Assembly (NCBI GenBank): GCA_015055525.1 | Contig: SVHZ01000001.1 | Location: 1 to 64,000 of the forward strand | DNA: 64,000 nucleotides | Origin: Clostridiales bacterium | GTDB taxonomy: Bacteria; Bacillota; Clostridia; Christensenellales; Borkfalkiaceae | Direction of reading: 5' to 3' | Part shown: in pieces, positions 42,063 to 50,199 of the stretch | How positions within the stretch are numbered: the first letter of the stretch is position 1 | Layout of the letters: each line of letters begins with the position of its first letter | The notes under the pieces: generated by a model | Databases searched by the model: none | Told to the model about the DNA's origin: nothing | Seen by the model: the letters and a program-made list of their open reading frames with translations, nothing else | Program-made: the position numbers and the translations under genes

Positions 42063-43085
42063 ATGAAAGAAAAAATTATAGGCAAAAAATGCGGTATGGC
42101 GGTTATGCTATTGTTAATTGCATTGATGGTCGCTTCGTTATTAGGTCTTGTAAAAGGTGGTATTGAACTTGAAGAAGGCGGTAGCCCCGTAATTTTCGTT
42201 GCTAGTATGATATTATTAGTAGTTTGTCCGATAATGCTTCCTGGTCTTAAAGTGTTAAAACCGCAAGAGGCGTTAGTTCTTACGTTATTTGGTAAGTATA
42301 TCGGCACGCTTAAAGGCGAAGGTTTTTATTTTGTAAATCCCTTCTCGGTATCTTTCAATCCCGCCGCTCAAACTAAACTTAAACAGAGTGGCGACGTTAA
42401 TTCAAACGCGTCGCAAGGCATAACTGCAACTCTTAATTCTTTTGGAACGCAAGAGATAAAGTTATCAAGCCAAAATAAAATTAGTTTGAAGGTTATGACG
42501 CTTAATAACAACCGTCAAAAAATCAACGATTGTTTAGGTAACCCGGTTGAAATCGGTATTGCGGTTATGTGGAAGATAGTTGATACCGCTAAAGCGGTAT
42601 TTAACGTAGATAACTACAAAGAGTATTTATCGTTACAATGTGATAGCGCGGTGCGTCAAATAGTTAAAATTTACCCTTACGACGTTGCGCCCAACGTTGA
42701 TACGACTGGTGACGGTCAAGCCGATGAAGGCAGTTTGCGTGGTTCAAGTGAAGAAGTAGTTGAAAGAATTAGAAAGGAAATTCAAGAAAGAGTAAAAGAA
42801 GCGGGTATTGAAATCGTTGAGGCTAGAATAACTTACCTTGCTTACGCTCCTGAAATTGCTGCGGTTATGCTTCAACGCCAACAAGCGTCTGCTATAATCG
42901 ATGCTAGAAAAATGATAGTTGACGGCGCTGTGGGTATGGTTGAAATGGCTCTTGAACGCCTTGAAAAAACCGATATGGTTAAACTTGACGAAGAGAGAAA
43001 AGCCGCTATGGTATCGAACTTACTCGTAGTATTATGCGGTAATCACGACGCTCAACCTATAATAAACTCAGGAACGCTTTACTAA
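42063..43085 (+). CDS. SPFH (stomatin/prohibitin-like) membrane protein
   Basis: 340 residues from ATG 42063 with AGGAG (a GTG 18 bp upstream lies before the ribosome-binding site). Two N-terminal hydrophobic helices are followed by the SPFH domain: LKVLKPQEALVLTLFGKYIGTLKGEGFYFVNP, VMWKIVDTAKAVFNVDNY and a coiled region with ERVKEAGIEIVEARITYLAYAPEIA. Likely a membrane-microdomain scaffold. The 59-aa Arc-like gene follows one base later, a conserved-looking pair in Firmicutes from memory. Confidence 0.88.
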   Translation: MKEKIIGKKCGMAVMLLLIALMVASLLGLVKGGIELEEGGSPVIFVASMILLVVCPIMLPGLKVLKPQEALVLTLFGKYIGTLKGEGFYFVNPFSVSFNPAAQTKLKQSGDVNSNASQGITATLNSFGTQEIKLSSQNKISLKVMTLNNNRQKINDCLGNPVEIGIAVMWKIVDTAKAVFNVDNYKEYLSLQCDSAVRQIVKIYPYDVAPNVDTTGDGQADEGSLRGSSEEVVERIRKEIQERVKEAGIEIVEARITYLAYAPEIAAVMLQRQQASAIIDARKMIVDGAVGMVEMALERLEKTDMVKLDEERKAAMVSNLLVVLCGNHDAQPIINSGTLY

Positions 43086-43086
43086 T

Positions 43087-43266
43087 ATGACGGGCGGAGA
43101 AAAGAAACAAATACCGCTCCGCGTTTCAAAGCAACTTTTTGACGATTTATCAAAGTGGGCGGAAGATGATTTTCGCTCGATAAACGGTCAAATTGAGTTT
43201 TTACTATCGGAGTGCGTAAAAAAGAGAAAAAAGTCACAAAAGAACCAAGATAATAAGAAAGATTAA
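43087..43266 (+). CDS. Small Arc/ribbon-helix-helix-like protein
   Basis: 59 residues, starting one base after the SPFH stop codon. KKQIPLRVSKQLFDDLSKWA and INGQIEFLLSECV match the strand-helix-helix outline of Arc-type DNA-binding domains, followed by a lysine-rich tail. It is coupled to the SPFH gene and followed by a terminator, so it belongs to that operon. Either a small regulator or an adaptor of the SPFH protein. Confidence 0.7.
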   Translation: MTGGEKKQIPLRVSKQLFDDLSKWAEDDFRSINGQIEFLLSECVKKRKKSQKNQDNKKD

Positions 43267-43267
43267 A

Positions 43268-43293
43268 TATTTCCCACTCGAAAGGGTGGGAAA
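43268..43293 (+). terminator. Terminator of the SPFH operon
   Basis: ATTTCCCACTC GAAA GGGTGGGAAAT with a T-rich tail. Confidence 0.8.
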
Positions 43294-43299
43294 TTTATT

Positions 43300-43328
43300 T
43301 TGCTATTTTTATAAGATTGTGATAAACT
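43300..43328 (+). promoter_or_regulatory. Leaderless-type promoter of the Cu-type ATPase gene
   Basis: TTGCTA 43300-43305, 17-bp spacer, TAAACT 43323-43328, 6 nt, ATG 43335. No Shine-Dalgarno sequence. Confidence 0.65.
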
Positions 43329-43334
43329 AAAAAT

Positions 43335-45524
43335 ATGAAGGAAAAATTTACTATCATAGGCATGTCTTGCGTGATGTGCGCCAAAGCGGTTGAAAACGCG
43401 GTAAAAAAAGTTGACGGGGTTGAAGATGCCGTCGTTACCTTAACCCAAAACCTATTGGTCGTTTCGGGCGAGTTTTCAAATGCCGAAATTTATAAGGCGG
43501 TAAAAAGCGCAGGGTTTAAGGCGGTTAAGTTTAGAGAAAACGGCGATAGCGAAGATTTTAGCGTTATTAAAAAACGCCTTGTTCCGTCGCTCATAATTCT
43601 TATTGTCTTGATGTATTTTACAATGGGGCATCACTTGTTAAAACTTCCTACCTTTCCCTTTTTCAAAGGGGTGGAAGGGGCTATTTATTACGTTTTGTTC
43701 CAACTTGTGTTAACGCTTGCAGTAATAGTTTTGAATATAAAATTCTTTATAAAGGGAACGCGCGCCGTTATAAACAAAGCACCTAATATGGACACGCTCG
43801 TTGCCCTTGGCTCAGGCGCAAGTTTTATCTTTGGCGTTTACGCCTTCGTTATGATAATAATTGGTAAGGTTGCGGGTAATAACGCGCTTGTAAACTTATA
43901 CCTTAACAACTTATACTTTGAGTCTTCCGCTATGATTTTAACGCTCGTTACAATCGGTAAAGTTTTAGAAGAACGCTCTAAAAAGAAAACGGAAAGCGCA
44001 GTTTCTAGGCTTAAAAGTTTAGCGCCGAAAACGGCTGTTATAATGCAGGGCGAAACGGAAGTTACGGTTGACGTATCTATGGTAAAACTCGGCGATATAA
44101 TGGTTATAAAACAAGGGTTTAGCGCCCCGTGTGACGGCGTTGTTATAAACGGCGACGGCGAAATGAACGAGTCTTCCTTAACGGGCGAGAGTATGCCGGT
44201 TTACAAAACTGTTGGTAGCGACATAAAAACTGCAACGGTCTTAGAGAGCGGATATATTTTAGCAAAAGTTACTAGCGTTGGGGAAGATACCGTTTTTTCA
44301 AAAATTATAGAATACGTTTTATCCGCCGAGGCAACTAAAGCCCCCGTTCAGCGTTTAGCCGATAAAATAAGCGGAATATTCGTTCCGAGCGTTACGCTAA
44401 TTTCAATAATAACGCTAATCGTTTGGCTTATAATAGGAAAATCTTTTGATTTTGCTTTTACAAGGGCGATAAGCGTTTTAGTTATCTCTTGCCCGTGCGC
44501 GTTGGGGTTGGCAACGCCCGTTGCAATTTCCGTTTCAACGGGTAGGCTTGCAAATTTTGGAATCCTCGTTAAAAACGCTGAAGTTTTAGAAAGAATTGGC
44601 TTAACTTCCGTTTGCGTTATGGATAAAACGGGCACGGTTACCGAAGGTAAAATTAAGGTTGGGGAAGTTTTTAACTTAAACGAAACCGAACTTAAAGAAG
44701 TTTCAAGCATTGAAAACTTATCTTCACATTTGATTGCAAAAGCGGTAGTTGACTATTCTGGGGTTAGCGATTTTGAAGTTGAAGATTTTGGCTCCATTAC
44801 GGGTAAAGGCGTAAAAGGCACGGTTAACGGCAATAAATACGCAGTTGGTAATTTACCTTTTGTTGGCGAAAACTTTTTAAGCGAAGAGATAAAGGAAAAA
44901 TCAAACCTTTCTCTTTTGAACGGGAAAACCGTTTTATACGTTTCAAAAAACGATAAAGTTATAGGTTTTATTGAAGTTTACGATGCCATCAAGCAAACTT
45001 CAAAACAAGCCGTTTCAAAGTTAAAAGAACTGGGCGTTAAAACTGTTATTTTATCTGGTGACGATCAAAAGATTTCAGATAGAGTAGCCAAGGAAATTGG
45101 CGCGGATTATTCTTACGGCGGTGTTTTGCCAAGCGATAAGGCGGAGATCGTTAAAAAATATAAAGAAGAAGGCATTACCGTATTTATAGGCGACGGGGTT
45201 AACGACAGCCCTGCCTTAAGCGTAGCCGACGTTGGCGTTTCAATGGGTGGCGGAACGGATATTGCAGTTTCGTCAAGCGACGTTATATTTATGTCAAACG
45301 ACTTAATTTCAATCTCAAAAGCGATAAAAACGGGTAGAAAAACTCGTAAAATTATCAAGCAAAATTTATTTTGGGCGTTTATCTATAACGTTTTAGGTAT
45401 CCCCCTTGCTTGTGGCGTGCTTTATCCGCTTGGAATACTCTTAAATCCAATGATAGCATCGCTTTGTATGAGTTTAAGCAGTTTATTCGTAGTAACTAAC
45501 GCTTTAAGGCTTTATAAAGACTAA
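43335..45524 (+). CDS. copA: P1B-type copper-translocating ATPase
   Basis: 729 residues. One N-terminal heavy-metal domain with GMSCVMC (C12/C15), about eight transmembrane helices, TGES, the CPC ion motif (386-388, SCPCALGLATPVA), phosphorylated D430 in DKTGTVT, and GDGVNDSPAL. The last helices have YNVLGIPLACG and SLSSLFVVTNALRL, the N/Y and M/S signatures of the Cu+ subgroup. It exports Cu+ (or Ag+). No CsoR, CopY or CopZ gene lies beside it. Predicted leaderless. Confidence 0.92.
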   Translation: MKEKFTIIGMSCVMCAKAVENAVKKVDGVEDAVVTLTQNLLVVSGEFSNAEIYKAVKSAGFKAVKFRENGDSEDFSVIKKRLVPSLIILIVLMYFTMGHHLLKLPTFPFFKGVEGAIYYVLFQLVLTLAVIVLNIKFFIKGTRAVINKAPNMDTLVALGSGASFIFGVYAFVMIIIGKVAGNNALVNLYLNNLYFESSAMILTLVTIGKVLEERSKKKTESAVSRLKSLAPKTAVIMQGETEVTVDVSMVKLGDIMVIKQGFSAPCDGVVINGDGEMNESSLTGESMPVYKTVGSDIKTATVLESGYILAKVTSVGEDTVFSKIIEYVLSAEATKAPVQRLADKISGIFVPSVTLISIITLIVWLIIGKSFDFAFTRAISVLVISCPCALGLATPVAISVSTGRLANFGILVKNAEVLERIGLTSVCVMDKTGTVTEGKIKVGEVFNLNETELKEVSSIENLSSHLIAKAVVDYSGVSDFEVEDFGSITGKGVKGTVNGNKYAVGNLPFVGENFLSEEIKEKSNLSLLNGKTVLYVSKNDKVIGFIEVYDAIKQTSKQAVSKLKELGVKTVILSGDDQKISDRVAKEIGADYSYGGVLPSDKAEIVKKYKEEGITVFIGDGVNDSPALSVADVGVSMGGGTDIAVSSSDVIFMSNDLISISKAIKTGRKTRKIIKQNLFWAFIYNVLGIPLACGVLYPLGILLNPMIASLCMSLSSLFVVTNALRLYKD

Positions 45525-45557
45525 AAAAATTCCCACTCGGCTGAGTGGGAATTTTTT
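45525..45557. terminator. Terminator of copA, overlapping the end of a convergent small gene
   Basis: AAAATTCCCACTC GGCT GAGTGGGAATTTT with T-run; the 3' edge overlaps the stop codon of the minus-strand small ORF. Confidence 0.85.
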
Positions 45558-45660
45558 ATTTAAGAAATAATTCACTACAATCAATGTAGATAGGGCGTTC
45601 GGGAATTTCTTCCTTTTTTTCTTCAAAAAACCAATTGTAAATTTTATCAAATAATTTCAT
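45556..45660 (-). CDS. 34-residue small protein, function unknown
   Basis: A short ORF with an AAAGGAG site 7-8 nt before its ATG. The N-terminal half is an amphipathic/aromatic stretch (MKLFDKIYNWFFEE), then a charged linker and IPERPIYIDCSELFLK with one cysteine. No family recognised. The ribosome-binding site quality, the upstream 9-bp inverted repeat and the shared terminator at its end support a real gene. Confidence 0.6.
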   Translation of the reverse strand: MKLFDKIYNWFFEEKKEEIPERPIYIDCSELFLK

Positions 45661-45705
45661 AAGAGTACTCTCCTTTTGTGATTGTACTGCTATTTTATGA
45701 AATTA

Positions 45706-45729
45706 AATATGACAATAGTCTGTCATATT
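45706..45729. promoter_or_regulatory. 9-bp inverted repeat, possible operator
   Basis: AATATGACA (45706-45714), 6 nt, TGTCATATT (45721-45729). It lies between the FTR-like gene and the 34-aa gene, upstream of the latter; the shape resembles ArsR/SmtB- or CzrA-type sites. No such regulator is encoded here. Confidence 0.5.
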
Positions 45730-45750
45730 AAAAAACTTTTTGTCGAAAAT

Positions 45751-45948
45751 TTATTTCTTTTTATAATATAAACGACAATGGCAAAAACCTTCAAAGTTAG
45801 GGTCGGCAATTTGATCTCTAAACTCTTTGCACATACAAATATTATCGTCCGTTTTTTGTAAACGGCAGGGGCAGTATCCGTCCTTTTTCTTCAAGCCTTC
45901 TCTTATTGCGTTAACGATTTTTTTATCGGGGTTAAAAATAATTTCCAT
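45751..45948 (-). CDS. Ferredoxin:thioredoxin reductase beta-like [4Fe-4S] protein
   Basis: 65 residues. The cysteine pattern CPCRL...CMCKEF...CHCRLY is that of the catalytic beta chain of ferredoxin:thioredoxin reductase, where four cysteines hold a 4Fe-4S cluster and two form the redox disulfide. The protein is shorter than plant or cyanobacterial FTR-beta, as in anaerobes. It probably passes electrons from ferredoxin to a thioredoxin-like partner. AAGGAG ribosome-binding site. Confidence 0.85.
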   Translation of the reverse strand: MEIIFNPDKKIVNAIREGLKKKDGYCPCRLQKTDDNICMCKEFRDQIADPNFEGFCHCRLYYKKK

Positions 45949-45958
45949 ATCAATCTCC

Positions 45959-45987
45959 TTGCGTTTATTAAATAAAAGTTGTATACT
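45959..45987 (+). promoter_or_regulatory. Leaderless-type promoter of the 165-aa gene
   Basis: TTGCGT 45959-45964, 17-bp spacer, TATACT 45982-45987, 6 nt, ATG 45994. The -35 overlaps the ribosome-binding site of the divergent FTR-like gene. Confidence 0.75.
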
Positions 45988-45993
45988 TTTAGT

Positions 45994-46491
45994 ATGAGTA
46001 AAATTTTAGTAGATATTAAGAATTTAACTGAACTTGAAAACTTTCAAGGTGAGTACGACGGGGTTTATATAAAATTCCCGTGTGAAATTCCCTTTGAAGA
46101 TATTTTAACATTTTTTGATAAAGAAAAGCAAGTGTTTATAGATTTAACTAACCTTTCTGCATCAAATTGCTTAAAACTCGTTTCTAGTATAAATAAGCCG
46201 GCAGTTTACGTTGTTGACGATATTCAAAAGGCAATCTTTATAAAAACGGTTAGTAGCGATATAAACGTAAACCTTTATTATGATGGTTACGACGACGTTA
46301 TCGTTCCGTTTTTATCTTGCAATAAGTTTAACTTAACGGTAAAATATACGGCTCTTGCCCCCGAACGCATAGAAAAACTTCAAAAAGCAGGGGTAAAGGT
46401 TAACGGTTACGTTGTTTCTCGCCTTGACGAAGTTGGGGTGTTAAAATTTTGGAATACCGACTATATAACGGTAACTCCCGATATAAAATAA
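45994..46491 (+). CDS. Hypothetical protein, possibly a degenerate GDPD-like barrel
   Basis: 165 residues from ATG 45994; an earlier ATG lies in the promoter. Alternating strand/helix pattern with no membrane segment. The C-terminal part (SCNKFNLTVKYTALAPERIEKLQKAGVKVNGYVVSRLDE..TDYITVTPD) resembles the last strands of glycerophosphodiester phosphodiesterases, where 'lqkaGv.v..w.vn' and 'd.iitD.p' are expected, but catalytic histidines are absent. Treat as unknown. Predicted leaderless. Confidence 0.5.
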   Translation: MSKILVDIKNLTELENFQGEYDGVYIKFPCEIPFEDILTFFDKEKQVFIDLTNLSASNCLKLVSSINKPAVYVVDDIQKAIFIKTVSSDINVNLYYDGYDDVIVPFLSCNKFNLTVKYTALAPERIEKLQKAGVKVNGYVVSRLDEVGVLKFWNTDYITVTPDIK

Positions 46492-46525
46492 AAGCGTTTT
46501 GCGAATTTTCGCAAAACGCTTTTTT
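46492..46525 (+). terminator. Very strong terminator after the 165-aa gene
   Basis: Perfect 14-bp stem AAGCGTTTTGCGAA TT TTCGCAAAACGCTT followed by T4. Confidence 0.92.
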
Positions 46526-46529
46526 ACTA

Positions 46530-46764
46530 AGGCAAGTCAATTTAATACAAATATTGCCATAAAGTGTATATATTAAATTGTCTTTGCAAAATCTACTCAA
46601 ATCCCTACACTTTATGGTGCTTAGCAATTTTGAGTTAGAAAATTTTTGGTTAGACAAAGGTAAAATCTGACGGTAATAGCTTTACCCTATTACCTAGGAT
46701 TTTACCAAAGGATAATCGGAAATTAGCAATTCAAAATCAGTATTCGTATAAAATTGACTTGCCT
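46530..46764. mobile_element. 235-bp terminal-inverted-repeat element (MITE-like or structured RNA)
   Basis: Ends are 27-bp inverted repeats with three mismatches: AGGCAAGTCAATTTAATAC... on the left, and the reverse complement of the right end reads AGGCAAGTCAATTTTATAC.... Inside are further hairpins: CATAAAGTGTA / TACACTTTATG, and nested GGTAAAATC / GATTTTACC around GGTAATAG / CTATTACC. There is no ORF. It starts 4 bp after a terminator, and its last two bases lie in the glnS stop codon. No clear target-site duplication. Confidence 0.65.
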
Positions 46765-48397
46765 ATTTCTTGAAACTATCTTTCATTGAAACGATTTGAG
46801 AAAGTATGAGTTTGCCGTCTTTTATCGTCTTTTTATAATAGCCTTTTCTAAGGAGTTGGAAAGGAGTTCCTTCTTCCACGCTTTCAATATACGGCTCTGC
46901 TTTTCCTAAATACTTGTGAACGCTATCGTAGTTCATTCTTTCAGAAAAGTCTTGACCGGGATATTCTGCGTCTTTTAATAAGTAGTCGTAATCTCTAATT
47001 TCAACGTCAACGCCGTAATCTGCCGAAACCCAATGAATAGTTCCCTTGCATTTAATTCCGCTAGTATCTTCGCCTGAACGGCTTTCAGGGATATAAGAGC
47101 ATAAGAGTTCTTTTACAGAACCATCGTCGTTTAATAAAACGTCGTCACACTTAATAATGTATGCATTTTTAAGTCTAACGTAACCGTCTTTTTTAAGTCT
47201 AAAATACTTCGGCGGTGGATTTAACGAGAAGTCTTCTTCATCGATAAAGATATTCTTTGTGAATTTAACTTTTCTAACGCCTGCGCTCTCGTCGTTTGGA
47301 TTGATAACGAAATCGGTATCTTCTTCCCCTTCAAAGTTGGTAATCGTAACTTTGATAGGTTTAGAAACCGCCATCGCTCTTTCGGCGTTAAAATTAAGGT
47401 GATCTCTAATAAAGTGTTCAAGATACGATACTTCAATCTCGCTATTTGCTTTAGCAATACCTATCTCTTCACAGAAGTTTTTAAGCGCTTCGGCGGGAAC
47501 GCCACGATTTCTTAAACCCGTGAGCGTTGGCATACGCGGATCGTCCCATCCTTCAACTGCGCCGTCTTCAACGAGTTTTTTAAGGTAACGCTTACTCATA
47601 ACCGTATTAGTTATATTAAGCCTTGCAAATTCGATTTGACGGGGCTTGTGATTAACCCCCGTGTTTTCAACAACCCAGTTATAAAGCGGGCGGTGGTCTT
47701 CAAACTCTAAAGTACAAAGAGAGTGAGTAACGCCTTGCATGCTATCGCAAATGGGGTGAGCGTAGTCGTACATAGGGTAAATGCACCACTTGTCCCCCGT
47801 TCTATGATGCGTTGCTCTTAAAACTCTATAAATAACGGGGTCGCGCATATTGATATTTGGCGACGCCATATCTATCTTTGCTCTTAAAACTTTCTCACCG
47901 TCACTAAACTTGCCGTCTTTCATAGCGGTAAAAAGTTCCAAGTTTTCTTCAATAGTTCTATTTCTATACGGGCTTTCAATGCCTGGCTCTGTTAAAGTTC
48001 CGCGAGTATTTTTAATCTCTTCGGCAGAAAGGTCGCAAACGTAAGCCAAACCGTCTTTTATAAGTTTAACGGCAAGATTATAAATCTCGTCGAAAAAGTC
48101 TGACGCGTAGTGCATTTCAAACCAATCAAATCCAAGCCACTTGATATCTTCTTTGATAGCGTTAACGTATTCGGTTTTTTCCTTCGACGGATTAGTGTCG
48201 TCAAAGAAAAGGTTACAAACGCCGTCATACTTTTTAGCCGTGCCAAAGTTTAAGCAAAGGCTTTTAGCATGCCCGATGTGAAGATAACCGTTAGGTTCGG
48301 GAGGGAAACGAGTGTGAACGGAATTTACTTTTCCGCTAGAAAGTTCGTCGTTAATAATTTCTTCTATAAAGTTTTTTGCTTCAATAACGTTTTCCAT
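46763..48397 (-). CDS. glnS: Glutaminyl-tRNA synthetase
   Basis: 544 residues. Class I signature PPEPNGYLHIGHAKSLCLNFG (HIGH motif) and MSKRYLKKLV (KMSKS equivalent), FDDTNPSKE, then two beta-barrel anticodon-binding domains with the ending GTPFQLLRKGYY. It charges tRNA-Gln directly, so the organism need not rely only on the GatCAB route. AGGTG precedes the ATG. It is divergent from glyS. The stop codon TAG is contiguous with the terminal-inverted-repeat element. Confidence 0.95.
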   Translation of the reverse strand: MENVIEAKNFIEEIINDELSSGKVNSVHTRFPPEPNGYLHIGHAKSLCLNFGTAKKYDGVCNLFFDDTNPSKEKTEYVNAIKEDIKWLGFDWFEMHYASDFFDEIYNLAVKLIKDGLAYVCDLSAEEIKNTRGTLTEPGIESPYRNRTIEENLELFTAMKDGKFSDGEKVLRAKIDMASPNINMRDPVIYRVLRATHHRTGDKWCIYPMYDYAHPICDSMQGVTHSLCTLEFEDHRPLYNWVVENTGVNHKPRQIEFARLNITNTVMSKRYLKKLVEDGAVEGWDDPRMPTLTGLRNRGVPAEALKNFCEEIGIAKANSEIEVSYLEHFIRDHLNFNAERAMAVSKPIKVTITNFEGEEDTDFVINPNDESAGVRKVKFTKNIFIDEEDFSLNPPPKYFRLKKDGYVRLKNAYIIKCDDVLLNDDGSVKELLCSYIPESRSGEDTSGIKCKGTIHWVSADYGVDVEIRDYDYLLKDAEYPGQDFSERMNYDSVHKYLGKAEPYIESVEEGTPFQLLRKGYYKKTIKDGKLILSQIVSMKDSFKK

Positions 48398-48496
48398 AAA
48401 AGCACCTAAATTTTAATATATTTATAATTCTATCATAATTTTTTTGAAATATCAATAATTTAACGCAACAATACGCGCGCAATATATATCTTTTGC

Positions 48497-48525
48497 TTGA
48501 CATTAGTAAATAATTTTATTAAAAT
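48497..48525 (+). promoter_or_regulatory. Promoter of glyS
   Basis: TTGACA 48497-48502, 17-bp spacer, TAAAAT 48520-48525. No T-box sequence lies between promoter and start. Confidence 0.75.
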
Positions 48526-48550
48526 TATAACATTAAATTAGAGGTGTGTT

Positions 48551-49948
48551 ATGGAAAAAAGAGCAGTAACTATGGAAAAACTCGTAACTCTTTGCAAAAC
48601 GAGAGGTTATATTTTCCCCGGTAGTGAAATATACGGTGGCTTAGCAAATACTTGGGATTACGGTCCGTTAGGCGTTGAACTTAAAAACAACGTTAAAAAA
48701 GCATGGTGGCAAAGATTTGTTCAAGAAAACAAATATAACGTTGGTTTAGATGCCGCTATACTTATGAACCCTCAAACTTGGGTAGCATCTGGTCACTTGG
48801 CAGGCTTTTCAGATCCGCTTATGGATTGTAAAGAGTGCCACGAAAGATTTAGAGCAGATAAACTTATTGAAGATTGGGTAAAAGAAAATAATTACGCTCT
48901 TGAAAAGGGTATTGATGCGTTCACTCACGAAGAAATGAGAAATTTCGTTGAAGAACACAATATTCCTTGCCCCACTTGCGGTAAGCACAATTTTACTGAC
49001 ATTAGGCAATTTAACCTTATGTTCAAAACTTTCCAAGGCGTAACCGAAGATAGCAAAAATACGGTATATCTCCGCCCTGAAACAGCGCAAGGTATATTCA
49101 CTAACTTTGTTAACGTTCAACGTTCTCAAAGAAGAAAAGTTCCTTTCGGTATTGCTCAAATCGGTAAGTCTTTCAGAAATGAAATTACCCCTGGTAACTT
49201 CATTTTCAGAGTAAGAGAATTTGAACAAATGGAACTTGAATTCTTCTGTAAACCCGGAACTGACCTTGAGTGGTTTAACTACTGGCGTTCTTTCTGCCGT
49301 CAATGGCTCTTAGACATTGGTCTTAAAGAAGAACATTTAAGACTTCGCGATCACTCGCCTGAAGAACTTTGTTTCTACTCTAAAGCAACTACTGACTTTG
49401 AGTATTTATTCCCGTTCGGTTGGGGTGAACTTTGGGGCGTAGCGGACAGAACTGATTACGACCTTACTCAACATCAAAACGTTTCAAAGAAAGATTTATC
49501 TTACTTTGATCCTGAAACTAACGAAAGATACGTTCCTTACGTTGTTGAACCTTCTCTCGGCGTTGAAAGATGCGTTTTAGCAGTTCTTTCCGGCGCTTAC
49601 GATGAAGAAGAAGTTGGCGAAAACGACGTTAGAACTGTTCTTAGATTACATCCTTGTCTTGCTCCTTTCAAAGCAGCCGTATTACCGCTCAGCAAGAAAC
49701 TTAGCGAAAAGGCTCTTGAAGTTTACGATGAACTTTCAAAATACTTTATGGTTGATTACGACGAGGCTGGTTCAATTGGTAAGAGATACCGTCGTGAAGA
49801 CGAAATTGGTACTCCTTTCTGCATCACTTACGACTTTGATAGTGAAGTTGACGGCTGTGTAACCGTTCGTGATAGAGATAGTATGGAACAAGTTCGTATG
49901 CCTATTGCGGAACTTAAAACTTATATTGAACAAAAAATTAGACTTTAA
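48551..49948 (+). CDS. glyS: Glycyl-tRNA synthetase (alpha2, class II)
   Basis: 465 residues, the single-chain dimeric type. [26 protein letters not shown], a CKEC...CPTCG zinc-like insert, [35 protein letters not shown] and [13 protein letters not shown] (motif 3), then an anticodon-binding domain. GAGGTG ribosome-binding site. Structured element C lies directly after its stop codon, before a terminator. Confidence 0.96.
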   Translation: MEKRAVTMEKLVTLCKTRGYIFPGSEIYGGLANTWDYGPLGVELKNNVKKAWWQRFVQENKYNVGLDAAILMNPQTWVASGHLAGFSDPLMDCKECHERFRADKLIEDWVKENNYALEKGIDAFTHEEMRNFVEEHNIPCPTCGKHNFTDIRQFNLMFKTFQGVTEDSKNTVYLRPETAQGIFTNFVNVQRSQRRKVPFGIAQIGKSFRNEITPGNFIFRVREFEQMELEFFCKPGTDLEWFNYWRSFCRQWLLDIGLKEEHLRLRDHSPEELCFYSKATTDFEYLFPFGWGELWGVADRTDYDLTQHQNVSKKDLSYFDPETNERYVPYVVEPSLGVERCVLAVLSGAYDEEEVGENDVRTVLRLHPCLAPFKAAVLPLSKKLSEKALEVYDELSKYFMVDYDEAGSIGKRYRREDEIGTPFCITYDFDSEVDGCVTVRDRDSMEQVRMPIAELKTYIEQKIRL

Positions 49949-49949
49949 T

Positions 49950-50061
49950 CCGTTATTTACGGCGTTATACTTCGTTTCTGCTTAGTTTTTGAACTTCGAT
50001 GACCAAAAGGTCTATCTCATCTCAAAAACTTCGCGAGCCTTGTCTAACTTGTAACTAACGT
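49950..50061 (+). repeat. Structured element copy C
   Basis: Starts 2 bp after glyS. Stems: CGTTA-t-TTAC (49951-49960) / GTAA-c-TAACG (50051-50060); AGTTTTTGA (49984-49992) / TCAAAAACT (50022-50030); GACC (50001-50004) / GGTC (50009-50012). Shared unpaired segments: GGCGTTATACT with copy A; GTTTCTGCT, ACTTCGAT, TATCTCA and TCGCGAGCC with copy B; GCCTTGTCTAACTT with A. It lies in the glyS 3' UTR. Confidence 0.8.
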
Positions 50062-50109
50062 CTTAAAGTATGCGTTCAACTCAACTTTGAGTATAAACGT
50101 CTTAAAGTA
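50057..50109 (+). repeat. 14-bp direct repeat after element C
   Basis: AACGTCTTAAAGTA occurs at 50057-50070 and 50096-50109, each followed 2 bp later by GCGTT; the CTTAAA core also trails elements A and B. Between them is a small hairpin ACTCAA-CT-TTGAGT. Confidence 0.7.
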
Positions 50110-50145
50110 AAGCGTTGAATAGACGTGTGTATTAACATATATAAC

Positions 50146-50178
50146 AAAAAAGCAAGACTTCGGTCTTGCTTTTTTTTA
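50146..50178 (+). terminator. Terminator after glyS/element C
   Basis: AAGCAAGAC TTCG GTCTTGCTT with a UUCG tetraloop and T8; its 3' arm supplies the -35 box of birA. Confidence 0.9.
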
Positions 50179-50193
50179 TTGTTATGGTAAAAT
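50166..50193 (+). promoter_or_regulatory. Leaderless-type promoter of birA, overlapping a terminator
   Basis: TTGCTT 50166-50171 (3' arm of the terminator), 16-bp spacer, TAAAAT 50188-50193, 6 nt, ATG 50200. Confidence 0.65.
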
Positions 50194-50199
50194 AAGATT

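Noticed and set aside
48398-48550. T-box before glyS or glnS
   Set aside because: The 153-bp gap is too short and lacks the TGGCACC sequence; only promoters and ribosome-binding sites fit.
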